From Akkermansia muciniphila (GTDB lineage Bacteria > Verrucomicrobiota > Verrucomicrobiia > Verrucomicrobiales > V1-33), in the NCBI GenBank assembly GCA_943333275.1, contig CALQSQ010000030.1:1-55492 (forward strand): a DNA stretch of 55,492 nucleotides. Reading direction: 5' to 3'. The notes beneath the pieces were generated by a model. The model was not told where the DNA came from, searched no databases, and saw only the letters and a program-made list of their open reading frames with translations. The translations under genes were made by a program, and so were the position numbers. Shown here in pieces: positions 36,603-45,600 of this stretch (its first letter is position 1; each line of letters opens with the position of its first letter).

Positions 36603-38441
36603 GTGAAACTATCCTCTCCAGATTCCCGCGCCCAACGGCGGGACCGTTTGTGGGCCATCTGCCTGTTTTTGCTGGCGCTGGCCGCAGGAGCCTCCTTCCG
36701 CCTGTTTGAGCTGGAATTGCGCCCCATGCACACCGATGAGACGACCCAGGCGATCAAATTTCGTGACATGACCCAGGGCCAGTATTTATACGATCCCACC
36801 GAGCACCATGGCCCCACGCTGCTCTACGCCACCTACCCCAGTGTGTGGCGTTCCGGAGCCACTTCGTTCGCTGATTTAACCGAACGGGATCTGCGTCTGG
36901 TACCCGCAGCCTTTGGGCTCATGCTGCTGGTGCTGCTGCCGCTGGTCCGGACCGGTCTCGGCTGGATGGCCATTGGCTGGGCGGCCGTTTTTCTGGCGGT
37001 CTCGCCAAGCTTCGTTTTCTTCAGCCGCTATTACATCATGGAAATGCTGCTGGTGTTCTTCAGCTTCACCACCATCGTCGGCGGATACCGATTTTACCTC
37101 ACGCGCAATTCCTTCTGGCTGGGAGTGTGCGCGGTGAGTCTGGCGTGCATGCATGCCACCAAGGAAACGTTCGTCATTCACTTGATCGGCATGCTCGGCG
37201 CCCTCGTGGCCATCTGGGTTCTGCGCCTCATGACCGGAGGCCTGGGGGTGTTGCAGCGCAACCGCCCCGAGCCGATCACCAAAAAGCACTGGATCTTTTT
37301 CGCAGGCCTTGTGGTCTTCACCTCCGCGCTTTTGTTCAGTCAGGGATTCCAACACCTGCACAGCATCGGCGACAGCATCGGCACCTATTTCAATTATGCA
37401 GACAGGGCGGGAGGCCAGGGCCACCAGAAGCCATGGTATTACTACCTCCAGCTGCTGGGCTACAACACGGGTGGAAAATTTTGGCTGGGCCAGTCCGATG
37501 GCACGTTTGTTTGGAGCGAGTTGCTGATTCTGCTGCTGGCGGTGCTGGGCATCGTCCGGACCTTTGTGGGGCAGGGACGGGGATACGACCGGGAGTTCGC
37601 CCTCTTCCTCGGAGTCTATGCCGTGCTGACCTTTGGGGCGTATTCGTTTATTTCCTACAAAACTCCGTGGTGCATTCTGAGCACCCATCTGGCGCTTGTG
37701 CTGCTGGCCGGATTTGGCGCCGCCGGAATTTTCAACAGCCTCTTCACCTCCGTGGGCAAATGGGCTCTCACCGCAGCCCTCGCGCTTGGTGCGGGCCATC
37801 TCGCCCTGCAAAGTTACCGCGCCACCGCCGCGAATGATCCCACTGATCCCCACTGGCTGCAGACGCGCAATGCCCACTCGCTGGGTGCCAATCCCTATGC
37901 CTACGGCTTTACTCCCACAGGCCTGCGGGACAACATTGTTTCCAAGCTCAATGGTTATGCCTCGCGCTCGTCACTTGGACATGGACTGCGCATGGAAATT
38001 GCCACTCCCGGCGGTCCCTGGCCGCTGCCCTGGTATCTGCGCAAGTTCACCGCCACGGCTTATTTGCCCGACGTCGATCCTACTCTGGGTTTCCGGGGAT
38101 TGGACACCACCGCAGACGTGATCCTCGTCGATCCCTCGCTCTTGAAAAAACTCCCGGAAAGCATTCGCGGACCGGATTTCAATGGTTCCACAGACTATTC
38201 CAAGGACATCTTTGGCCTTCTCAATCAGCAATATTGGATTCAAGGCTACGTCCGAAATAATCTGCTGGAAAACCCTCCCCCTCCACCACCAGTCCCGGCC
38301 CCCGCGCCTGCTCCAGAGCCCCCAACCGAAGCTCCCAGTGAGCTGGAAACGCCGGTGCCTCCGGCGGATGTTCCGCCGGTCGATCCGCTGCCAGCAGATC
38401 CCGAGCCACCAGATCCCGACAGCCCGGACGCCCCGCCATGA
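36603..38441 (+). CDS. Agl23-like flippase-associated protein / GT-C membrane glycosyltransferase
   Basis: This 612-aa polytopic membrane protein starts with GTG at 36603. The first helix (LWAICLFLLALAAGASF) is followed by the acidic GT-C signature in LRPMHTDETTQAIKF (about residues 37-51) and repeated hydrophobic helices through about residue 400. The extracytoplasmic C-terminal region ends in a proline-rich tail of about 55 residues (PPPPPPVPAPAPAPEPP). The pattern fits the Agl23/TIGR03663-type family related to GT39 mannosyltransferases, which use a lipid-linked sugar donor. The acceptor is unknown, though the surface proteins nearby are possible targets. The ApbE gene overlaps its stop by 4 bases. 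Confidence 0.8.
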   Translation: MKLSSPDSRAQRRDRLWAICLFLLALAAGASFRLFELELRPMHTDETTQAIKFRDMTQGQYLYDPTEHHGPTLLYATYPSVWRSGATSFADLTERDLRLVPAAFGLMLLVLLPLVRTGLGWMAIGWAAVFLAVSPSFVFFSRYYIMEMLLVFFSFTTIVGGYRFYLTRNSFWLGVCAVSLACMHATKETFVIHLIGMLGALVAIWVLRLMTGGLGVLQRNRPEPITKKHWIFFAGLVVFTSALLFSQGFQHLHSIGDSIGTYFNYADRAGGQGHQKPWYYYLQLLGYNTGGKFWLGQSDGTFVWSELLILLLAVLGIVRTFVGQGRGYDREFALFLGVYAVLTFGAYSFISYKTPWCILSTHLALVLLAGFGAAGIFNSLFTSVGKWALTAALALGAGHLALQSYRATAANDPTDPHWLQTRNAHSLGANPYAYGFTPTGLRDNIVSKLNGYASRSSLGHGLRMEIATPGGPWPLPWYLRKFTATAYLPDVDPTLGFRGLDTTADVILVDPSLLKKLPESIRGPDFNGSTDYSKDIFGLLNQQYWIQGYVRNNLLENPPPPPPVPAPAPAPEPPTEAPSELETPVPPADVPPVDPLPADPEPPDPDSPDAPP

Positions 38442-39280
38442 GTCGGGAAATCTTTCGTTTCGGCCACGAAGCGATGGCCACCCATTTTCAACTTCTGCTT
38501 CCTCATGAGGACAACCTGCTCGCGAATGGCGCAGCTCAGGCAGTCTTTAACGACATCGATCAGCTGGAAAAGGAACTCAGCCGGTTCGTGCCCTACAGCG
38601 ATATCTCAACGTTGAATCGCGCCGACGTCAACGAGCCCGTTCAGGTGCAGGCGGCCTGCATGGATTGCCTGATGTTTGGAAAAATGGTCTGGGAATCCAC
38701 CCAGGGCGCCTTCGATGTCACCATTGGCCCGTTGTTCCGGCTCCTCTGCGAACCCGACGGCACTCCTGCCAAACCCACCAAAGCCCAGCGCGCCGAAGCC
38801 GCATCCAAAGTGGGATTCCAGCATTTGGAAATCGATCCCGATGCCATGACCGTGACCAAGCATGCCCCCGGCATGAGCATTGATCTCGGAGCCATTGGCA
38901 AAGGCTACGCGCTGGACCAGGCTGCCATCACGCTGCGCAACGACCACCAAATCACGGATGCGCTGCTCAATACCGGCGACAGCACCGTACTGGCCTTCGG
39001 CTCCATGCCGGGCAGGGAGGGATGGCAGGTGCGGGCCGGACACGAGGTGGTAACCCTGCACGATCAGGCGCTCAGCGGCACCGGCTTTCAGCACAAGGGC
39101 GCGCACATCATAGATCCACGCACCCATCGCGCTGTCGATGTCTCCCGCCACCTTCGCTGGTCCATTGCGCCAAACGCCACCCTGGCCGATGCCCTTTCCA
39201 CGGCCTTCATGGTCATGACGCAAAAGGAGATCACCGCGTTCCTCACCAATCATTCCGATGTCCGGGCACTGCTGAGTTGA
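38438..39280 (+). CDS. apbE: FAD:protein FMN transferase (ApbE family)
   Basis: This 280-aa ApbE-family protein would transfer FMN from FAD to a Thr or Ser of a target flavoprotein. Family motifs are ELSRFVPYSDISTLN (about 46-60), GAFDVTIGPL (about 89-98), SIDLGAIGKGYALD (about 147-160), HIIDPRTHRAV and ADALSTAFMVM near the C-terminus. The usual GGD segment is changed to LLNTGDSTVLAF. No signal peptide or lipobox is seen and the protein is shorter than typical exported ApbE, suggesting a cytoplasmic form. It overlaps the glycosyltransferase gene by 4 bases. No obvious flavinylation target (FMN-binding domain) is encoded nearby. Confidence 0.88.
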   Translation: MSREIFRFGHEAMATHFQLLLPHEDNLLANGAAQAVFNDIDQLEKELSRFVPYSDISTLNRADVNEPVQVQAACMDCLMFGKMVWESTQGAFDVTIGPLFRLLCEPDGTPAKPTKAQRAEAASKVGFQHLEIDPDAMTVTKHAPGMSIDLGAIGKGYALDQAAITLRNDHQITDALLNTGDSTVLAFGSMPGREGWQVRAGHEVVTLHDQALSGTGFQHKGAHIIDPRTHRAVDVSRHLRWSIAPNATLADALSTAFMVMTQKEITAFLTNHSDVRALLS

Positions 39281-39294
39281 GCCTCCAACTCAGC
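39271..39294. terminator. Hairpin spanning both stop codons of convergent genes
   Basis: A perfect 9-base stem, GCTGAGTTG (39271-39279) and CAACTCAGC (39286-39294), has a 6-base loop. It covers the stop codons of both apbE and the M50 peptidase gene. No T run follows on either strand, so it is not a classical intrinsic terminator, but it could act in both directions. Confidence 0.5.
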
Positions 39295-40420
39295 GCCGGT
39301 ATTCGCTGAAAAGTGCCCCGTGTATTTCCCGCTCCACCCGCGCCACGGCATAGGAATACCGGTCGATTTCCCGTGCCTTCTTCAATCGTTTGGACGCTTC
39401 CTCGTGATACCCTCGTCGATGATCCGCCAGCGCCAGATAAGCCAGCGCAAACGCCTGCCAGCGGGGATGGTCCGAATCTTTTTCAAGCGGATAAAGCAAC
39501 CTCCGGGCCTCGGATTCCCGACCCATTTCCAGATAAAGCGCCCCCAGCTGTGCCTGCATGAAAATGGGCCTCCCCGCATCGCCCGTCGCCTCGGCTGCAG
39601 TTTCCGCTGACTCCAGAACTGACTCGCCGAGGTCCCGGTTTTTGGGATCCAGCAGCGCTGCCGCCACATGGAGTCGCCGCCACGCCGTGCGTTCTTCCGG
39701 AGAAAGGTCCGCCAGTTTCATGACCTGTTGCAACAGATCCTGCACCCAGGCCGATTGAGCGGTGTAAACTGCCCGCAGGTAATCCTCGTAAAGGCGCGGA
39801 GCCGGGACGGATGACATTGTCACCTTATCCGACTCCGTCATTTCCTCCAGAAAATGCTGGTAGGAGGATGCGCGGGGGAAATTCTTCGCTCTCAATGCCT
39901 GCAACATTTGCAATCCATCATTGGCAACCCCTCCACCACCAAATCCCGGCCAGACGTTGTAGAACAGGGAAATCACACTCAGACAGCAGGCAATGGCGCA
40001 GACTTCCGCCAGCACCTTGGCCAACGGCTCCCCGCCTGTGAAATGGCTCAGCAGTTCACGGTAGCCAAAATAAAATATCCCTGTGGCGATCAACGTGAAC
40101 AGCGGACCTCCGAACGAAAGCGCGAAATTCTGCCAGCGGGTCTCGCGTCCGTGGGTCTTCACCGCCACGATGTATCCGGTGAGCGGCCAGAAATGCCATC
40201 GCCAGGAGGATCGGGCATGATCCTTTTTCCAAAGCAGCCGGCCCTCCCCCACACTGAACACCAGCGCGCGGTAACCACAGAGTTTCGCCATGAGCCAGTG
40301 ACCGAATTCATGCAGAAAGATCTCCAACTGCAGCAGAATGAATACCGCGCTGATCCCCAGCAACCACCATCCCGGATGATCATAAAAGAGACTGCGGGGA
40401 TCACCCATGGTTGCAATCAT
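39290..40420 (-). CDS. M50-type (site-2-like) zinc metalloprotease with helical C-terminal region
   Basis: This 376-aa membrane protein carries the zinc-binding motif HEFGH (about residues 39-43) within a transmembrane helix. A GGP-containing helix follows (ALSFGGPLFTLIATG), then PGFGGGGVANDG, where the NDG aspartate likely provides the third zinc ligand. These features mark intramembrane M50 proteases. The C-terminal half (about 190-376) is helical and TPR-like (ALAYLALADHRRGYHEEASK). It starts 9 bases after the murJ stop, so the two form an operon. M50 proteases often release membrane-bound anti-sigma factors or clear signal peptides; no partner is visible here. Confidence 0.83.
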   Translation of the reverse strand: MIATMGDPRSLFYDHPGWWLLGISAVFILLQLEIFLHEFGHWLMAKLCGYRALVFSVGEGRLLWKKDHARSSWRWHFWPLTGYIVAVKTHGRETRWQNFALSFGGPLFTLIATGIFYFGYRELLSHFTGGEPLAKVLAEVCAIACCLSVISLFYNVWPGFGGGGVANDGLQMLQALRAKNFPRASSYQHFLEEMTESDKVTMSSVPAPRLYEDYLRAVYTAQSAWVQDLLQQVMKLADLSPEERTAWRRLHVAAALLDPKNRDLGESVLESAETAAEATGDAGRPIFMQAQLGALYLEMGRESEARRLLYPLEKDSDHPRWQAFALAYLALADHRRGYHEEASKRLKKAREIDRYSYAVARVEREIHGALFSEYRR

Positions 40421-40429
40421 ATCGCGGGT

Positions 40430-42076
40430 TTAACGACGAAGTTTGCGGAAGACAATCCGGCTGAACTGCCGCGCCTCATCCACCTTCAGCACGGTCGCCA
40501 GACCAATGTAGACCGCGCCGGCCACCCCCACCGTCGTGCAGAGCGCGAGGGCCCGCAGCAGCAGCGACATGTGCACCCAGCGCTCACGCTCCAGCACCGT
40601 GTGTCCCGCCAGAATGCAGATGCCCGCCAGTGCGCCGAGCGGCAGCACCAGACGGAGCAGCGTCTGGCCCAATTTGAGGTTGTCCAGACCATGCGAGATT
40701 CTGGTGATGGTGATGTAAAGGATCGCGCAATTGATAAAGGCCACCACCGCCGTGGAAAGCGCCAGGTATTCCGGACCCAATTTCCAGACAAAGACAAAAA
40801 TCGTGTTCAGCGTCGCATTCACCAGGATGCTCAGCATCGCCACCAGCATCGGAATGAACCGACGGTCGATGGCGGTGAAGGCGGGCTGGATAACTTTGAT
40901 CAGCGCGTAGAAGACGAGACCGATCGCGTAGAACTGCAGCGTCCCGGCTGTTCTCAATGTTTCGTAGCTGGTGAATTTCCCCCGCTCAAAAATCAACGAG
41001 ATCAGCGGCGAAGCCAGCAGCATCAGCCCGATCGCACAAGGTATGCACAGGAAAAGCACCAGCCGATTCCCCGCTCCCAGCGCCCGGCGGAAATTATCAT
41101 TGATCCCCTCCGTGGCCGCGCGCGAAATCACCGGCAGCGTCACCGTCGCCACCGCCACCCCGAAAACTCCCAATGGCAACTGCATCAGCCGAAAGGCATA
41201 ACTCAGCCACGTCACCGGCCCATCCTTGTCGCCTGCGATGTGGGAGGCAAAGATCGTGTTCAACAGCACATTCACCTGCACCGCCCCACCGGCAATGATC
41301 GCCGGCCACATCAGCGTCAGAATCTTTCGCACGCCCTCATCCTGTTTCCACGCGGCATCCCAGCGGAATCGATACCCGATCTTGCGCAACGCCGGAATTT
41401 GCGAAGCCAGCTGCGCCAGCCCCCCCAGCAGCGTTCCCACACTAAACCACACCATCGCCACCCACCCCATGGAACGGTCAAAGAGATACCCCATCCCCAA
41501 CCCCAGCACGATGCTTGTGATGTTGAAATACGTCGAGGCCATCGCGGGAGCCCCATAGACCTTCTTCGCATTGAGCATCCCCATGACCAGCGCCGCCAGC
41601 GACACCAGTAAAATGAAGGGATACATGATCTGGGCCAGCAGGATCGTGAACTTCAATTTCTCCTCCCCCCACCCCCCCGCCAGCAGGCGCACCAGCAACG
41701 GCGCCACCAGCACACCCCCCAGTGCAATGAGGCTCATGAAAATCGTCGCCAGGGTCAGCATCTTGTGCGCCAGATTCCAGGCCGGAGCGTCGCCCTCCGT
41801 TTTGATTTTCTTGGAAAACACCGTCACAAACGCCGTGGACAACGCCCCCTCCGCAAATAAATCCCGCAGCATGTTCGGCGTCCGAAAAGCTACCGCAAAG
41901 CAATCCCGAAGGTAGGGACTGAAAAATTTCGCCATCAGCACATCCCTCACCAACCCCATGATCCGACTGCTGAAAATGGCCAGACTCACCAGCCCAGTCG
42001 TCTTGGCGCTAGCGGATTTTTCTTCCTGGGGAACGTGGGAATCGGGGGGAGTGGGATCGGGCATGGTCGGGAACAT
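40430..42076 (-). CDS. murJ: Lipid II flippase MurJ (MviN)
   Basis: This 548-aa MATE-like polytopic protein flips the peptidoglycan precursor lipid II to the periplasmic side. Recognisable segments are SLAIFSSRIMGLVRDVLMA near the start, FFSPYLRDCFAVAFRTPNML, RDLFAEGALSTAFVTVFSK and the later LPLGVFGVAVATVTLPVIS. About 14 hydrophobic helices follow one another, as expected. The ATG at 42076 gives a short polar N-terminus; an ATG at 42064 is also possible. It is followed by the M50 protease gene. A 12-base palindrome, CGGCAACTGCCG, lies 4 bases upstream of the ATG. Confidence 0.94.
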   Translation of the reverse strand: MFPTMPDPTPPDSHVPQEEKSASAKTTGLVSLAIFSSRIMGLVRDVLMAKFFSPYLRDCFAVAFRTPNMLRDLFAEGALSTAFVTVFSKKIKTEGDAPAWNLAHKMLTLATIFMSLIALGGVLVAPLLVRLLAGGWGEEKLKFTILLAQIMYPFILLVSLAALVMGMLNAKKVYGAPAMASTYFNITSIVLGLGMGYLFDRSMGWVAMVWFSVGTLLGGLAQLASQIPALRKIGYRFRWDAAWKQDEGVRKILTLMWPAIIAGGAVQVNVLLNTIFASHIAGDKDGPVTWLSYAFRLMQLPLGVFGVAVATVTLPVISRAATEGINDNFRRALGAGNRLVLFLCIPCAIGLMLLASPLISLIFERGKFTSYETLRTAGTLQFYAIGLVFYALIKVIQPAFTAIDRRFIPMLVAMLSILVNATLNTIFVFVWKLGPEYLALSTAVVAFINCAILYITITRISHGLDNLKLGQTLLRLVLPLGALAGICILAGHTVLERERWVHMSLLLRALALCTTVGVAGAVYIGLATVLKVDEARQFSRIVFRKLRR

Positions 42077-42079
42077 CTA

Positions 42080-42091
42080 CGGCAACTGCCG
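42080..42091. promoter_or_regulatory. Palindrome just upstream of murJ
   Basis: CGGCA-AC-TGCCG forms two perfect 5-base arms, ending 4 bases before the murJ ATG. It could be an operator or a small hairpin at the translation start. It is short enough to be chance. Confidence 0.25.
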
Positions 42092-42248
42092 AGGCAAACT
42101 TTCACCGCCCTTAAGCGATGCCCCTCCCCCACGCAAGCCCAACCAAGCTGGTTTGCTTCGACTCCAGTCCCGCGGCCATGAGCGACAATGGAAAAAAAAC
42201 GACATTTCAGAACAAAGCCGCTTAAAAACGATCCAAACCCGCGACGCA

Positions 42249-42290
42249 GCGCGGAGCTACCCCAGGGTAGAGGCGCGCTGTGCCGCGCCT
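42249..42290 (+). repeat. Nested, mutually exclusive hairpins; REP-like or terminator-like element
   Basis: Hairpin A pairs GCGCG (42249-42253) with CGCGC (42274-42278) and CTACCC (42257-42262) with GGGTAG (42265-42270). Hairpin B pairs AGGCGCG (42271-42277) with CGCGCCT (42284-42290) and is followed by five more T. The two share bases 42271-42278, so only one can form. On the plus strand B looks like an intrinsic terminator, but no plus-strand gene precedes it, so an intergenic repeat is equally likely. Confidence 0.5.
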
Positions 42291-42584
42291 TTTTTCGGTA
42301 TTTTGAGAGTCTCTGAACGGAGAAATGGCTGCCACAGTCTTCCACCCATTGCCAATATCCCAGCCCCAGCCCACCCAACGTAAAAGCAACCCCCCACCCG
42401 ACCCCAGCCATCCTTCCTCATTTTTCATTCTGCCCTCCCACATTCGCACTCTTTTCTTGCCTTTCATCCGCTCCACCCCTTCATTGGCCGAACCGATCTC
42501 CTGATGCCAGCCAAAACCAAACCTACTGCTTCGTCGCAAGACTTTGCCGTCGTACACACGCTGTGAACTCCTACGAAAATAAGA

Positions 42585-42600
42585 TTTAGCATAATCTAAA
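42585..42600 (+). promoter_or_regulatory. Promoter-like AT-rich segment before the helicase gene
   Basis: CATAAT (42590-42595) resembles a -10 box and is flanked by TTTAG and CTAAA, a 5-base inverted repeat. No good -35 box is seen at 17 bases. Transcription from here would give a leader of about 25 bases. Confidence 0.35.
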
Positions 42601-42627
42601 AACTCAAGATGCTTTCGCCCTAATCCT

Positions 42628-45600
42628 ATGCCACTCTCCACCCAGCAGCAGCGTCTTGTGTCGATGCTCGACTACCTCGAGCAGTGGGACAAACTCAACC
42701 GGACGCCGACCTTTGACGTTGCCGCCCATCAGGGCTTGGTGATTTGGCAGAATGAACTCAAAGACCTTCCGGGTTTTCACCTCGAAAGTGCTGATGCGAC
42801 AGGCGAGGTCTGGATGGAGGTCGAACGATTGCGCCCCGCCAAGCCGCCAGTGCCTGTGGCGGCCCTCGTCCCTTGGCTCATCATCCCAGATGACCCGACA
42901 AAAGAGCCCCGCTCGCGCGAAACCCTGCCGAATCCAGAAGTCCCAGAGAAACCTCTGCGCTTTGACAAGAGTGCGATACTCCAATCGCACTTTGCTGCTT
43001 ACCTCAGCGGGCCTTGGAGCAAATGGTCAGTCGCCGAAGCACCGCGTCGTAAAAGCATCTCCATCTATGACAAGCTGTTCAACCTGCTGCAAACCATCGA
43101 AACAGAAGGTGCGGAAACGGCGCTTGAGTTGGTATGGGGTATCGGCGTTGCACTGTGGCAGACAGACAAACACCGCGTTCGCTACCCGCTGCTAAGCCAG
43201 TTGGTCGAAATCGATCCCATCGGAACGGACATGGCCTTGCGTATCCGTCCTCGTGAAGTGCCGCTGCTCCTGGAAGCAGACATCTACGTCGCGCTGGAGA
43301 ATCCCGGCCTCCCTGCATTTGAGAGGGCGGCCCGCACCATCCTCGATCACCCAGACTGTCATATCACACCCTTTGATGAGTCATCCTTTGAGCAAGTCCT
43401 GACTGGAGCGGCTGGGACGCTTGACCGGCGGGCTCGTTATTGGCCTCGTGAGTCGGATTATGAACCCGGTAAACTTCCGTCCGCTGCCGACTCGCTCACT
43501 GTAACCAACACATGGGTCGTATTTGCTCGGCGCAAAGGGACCAACTTCCTCATCGAAGACGTTCGCCGCTTGCGGGCGAAAGTGGAAACGGAACCCGTGC
43601 CCAGCGGCGCTCCTACCGTCCTCGTCGAAGACCCGGAAGGTGAAGCTCCCACCCGCGTGACACGCGGGTGGAGAGGTCTCTCATCCGCCGGATTTCAGGG
43701 TGGCTGGTCATCCTCCGGCACCACGTCTGTTGGTCAGAACCCATTGCCATCTGGTGAGCTGTATTTCCCAAAGCCCTTCAATGCGGAACAGGTTCAGATC
43801 ATTGACCGGCTTGAAAACGCAGCAGGAGTCGTCGTGCAGGGACCACCCGGCACTGGCAAGACCCACACCATCGCGAATGTTATCTGCCACTACCTTGCCG
43901 AAGGAAAACGAGTCTTGGTGACATCGAAGGGCGAATCGGCATTGGCTGTCTTGCGCGATCAATTGCCCGCGCCGATCCAGCATCTGACTGTCAGCCTGCT
44001 CACCAGCGAACGAGATGGCTTGAAGCAGTTGGAGCAAAGTGTCTCCAAGATCACGACGGTAATCACCAGCCTAAATCCAGGCGAGGTGCAGAAAGAAATT
44101 GGCCGATGCAGGAGCCGCATTGATCAACTGCATCAACGAATCACAGATATTGATCGTGAGCTGGGCGACTGGGCGAAGAAGAACATTGATTCAGCGCCCG
44201 CTTCGCTGGGTGGATTGAAGCCGGCAGAAATGGCGAGGTGTGTTGTCGACATGGCGGCCACTTACCAATGGTTCCCTGACGCGCTGGACAGTCGGCCAGC
44301 ACATGAGCCGTCCTTCTCACATGATGACATCAATGGTCTGCGCGAAGCAAGAGTCCGCGCAGGAGTCGATTTGATTTACTTGGCAACGCCACTTCCTAAT
44401 ACCGCAAGCATTCCCACCTCTTCGGAGGCTGGTGAGTTACACCGCTCGCTCATCGAAATGGAGACGATTACCGAGACGCTTGATGAACAGACCATACCCA
44501 AGCTCAAAGCCCCATCACGAGATGTCTTGTCCGAACCGGCAAAGTTAAGGCAATTGCTGGAGAATGCTGAGCGTGTGGCGAAACTGCTTCGCGATGCGGC
44601 CCGCATCCGTAGGACACTCAGCGACAAGTGGGTGGACTGGCTGCGTTCTAACTTCGAGGCACGACAACAGGCAAAGCCTGTCTTTGCTGTCGTGTTGCAG
44701 AAACGATCTGAAATCCAAGCGCTCATCGAAACTCGACGGCAGTTCATCGGCGTAGCCATCGAATGGGAAGACGATTGGGATGCAGATGATGATCTGTTTG
44801 CCGCAGTGCAGAATGCCGCTGCTAGTCGCAGTCCTTTCGGTTTGCTGCCTTTCGGGAAGAAAACTGCACGCGAACGGTTTCAGCGTGTGCGGCTCAATGG
44901 CCTGCTTCCCAAGGAGCTGACTGACTGGAAATGGATCGAGACTCACATCGTCGTGAGACGCCAAATCCGAGTGGTCGCCTATGGGTGGAACACTTTGGCA
45001 GCCGAATGCCCCTCTCCGATACTGCCGACTCAACCTGCCGAAGCTCTGCGAAAATCAGAGGATTTGATCGAGCAAATCACACAGGCAGAGCGCTGGGTCA
45101 CTGAATTGGCCCCAAACTTGGCCAATGAAGTGCAGATCGTTTTTGCCGATGTGAAATCCGACGGCGTAGTGGATGACCCCGACCGTATGGAGCGCTTAGC
45201 AGACGCCATTGATTTAAGGGTGCGGCGCAAGCGACTGGAAGACGCGAGGCATCATGCCGACGCACTGCTGGTGATGTTTCGCAAATCATCGCTGCCCTGC
45301 TTCCAATGCGCTGCGTCTTTTGTTTCTGAAAAGCTCGGCAATGCTGTATATGACAGTCTCGCCATTGAAAAAGAGTGGCAGAACATCGCCAGCGAGTTCG
45401 AGCGGTTGCGATCCCTACAACCTGACTTCGAGACAATATGGAGTGCCAGTCAACTCATTGAAAGCAACGGAGCACCTGTATGGGCAAAGCAACTCCGTGA
45501 AATGCCGGAAGTGCCGAACCAAGTCAACGTGCTCCCCGATGACTGGTCCGCTGCATGGAAATGGCGGCGACAGTTCGGCCATCTCCTTCAGATTGATGGT

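Larger units (their letters stand above)
42077..42627. other. 551-base intergenic region between murJ and the helicase gene
   Basis: No gene is supported in this stretch. It holds the palindrome at 42080-42091, the nested hairpins at 42249-42290, a pyrimidine-rich non-coding segment at about 42320-42490 and an AT-rich promoter-like segment just before the helicase gene. It marks the left edge of an accessory island. Confidence 0.6.

Noticed and set aside
39854..41611. 585-codon plus-strand open frame
   Set aside because: It is antisense to the M50 protease and murJ, both of which have intact family motifs.
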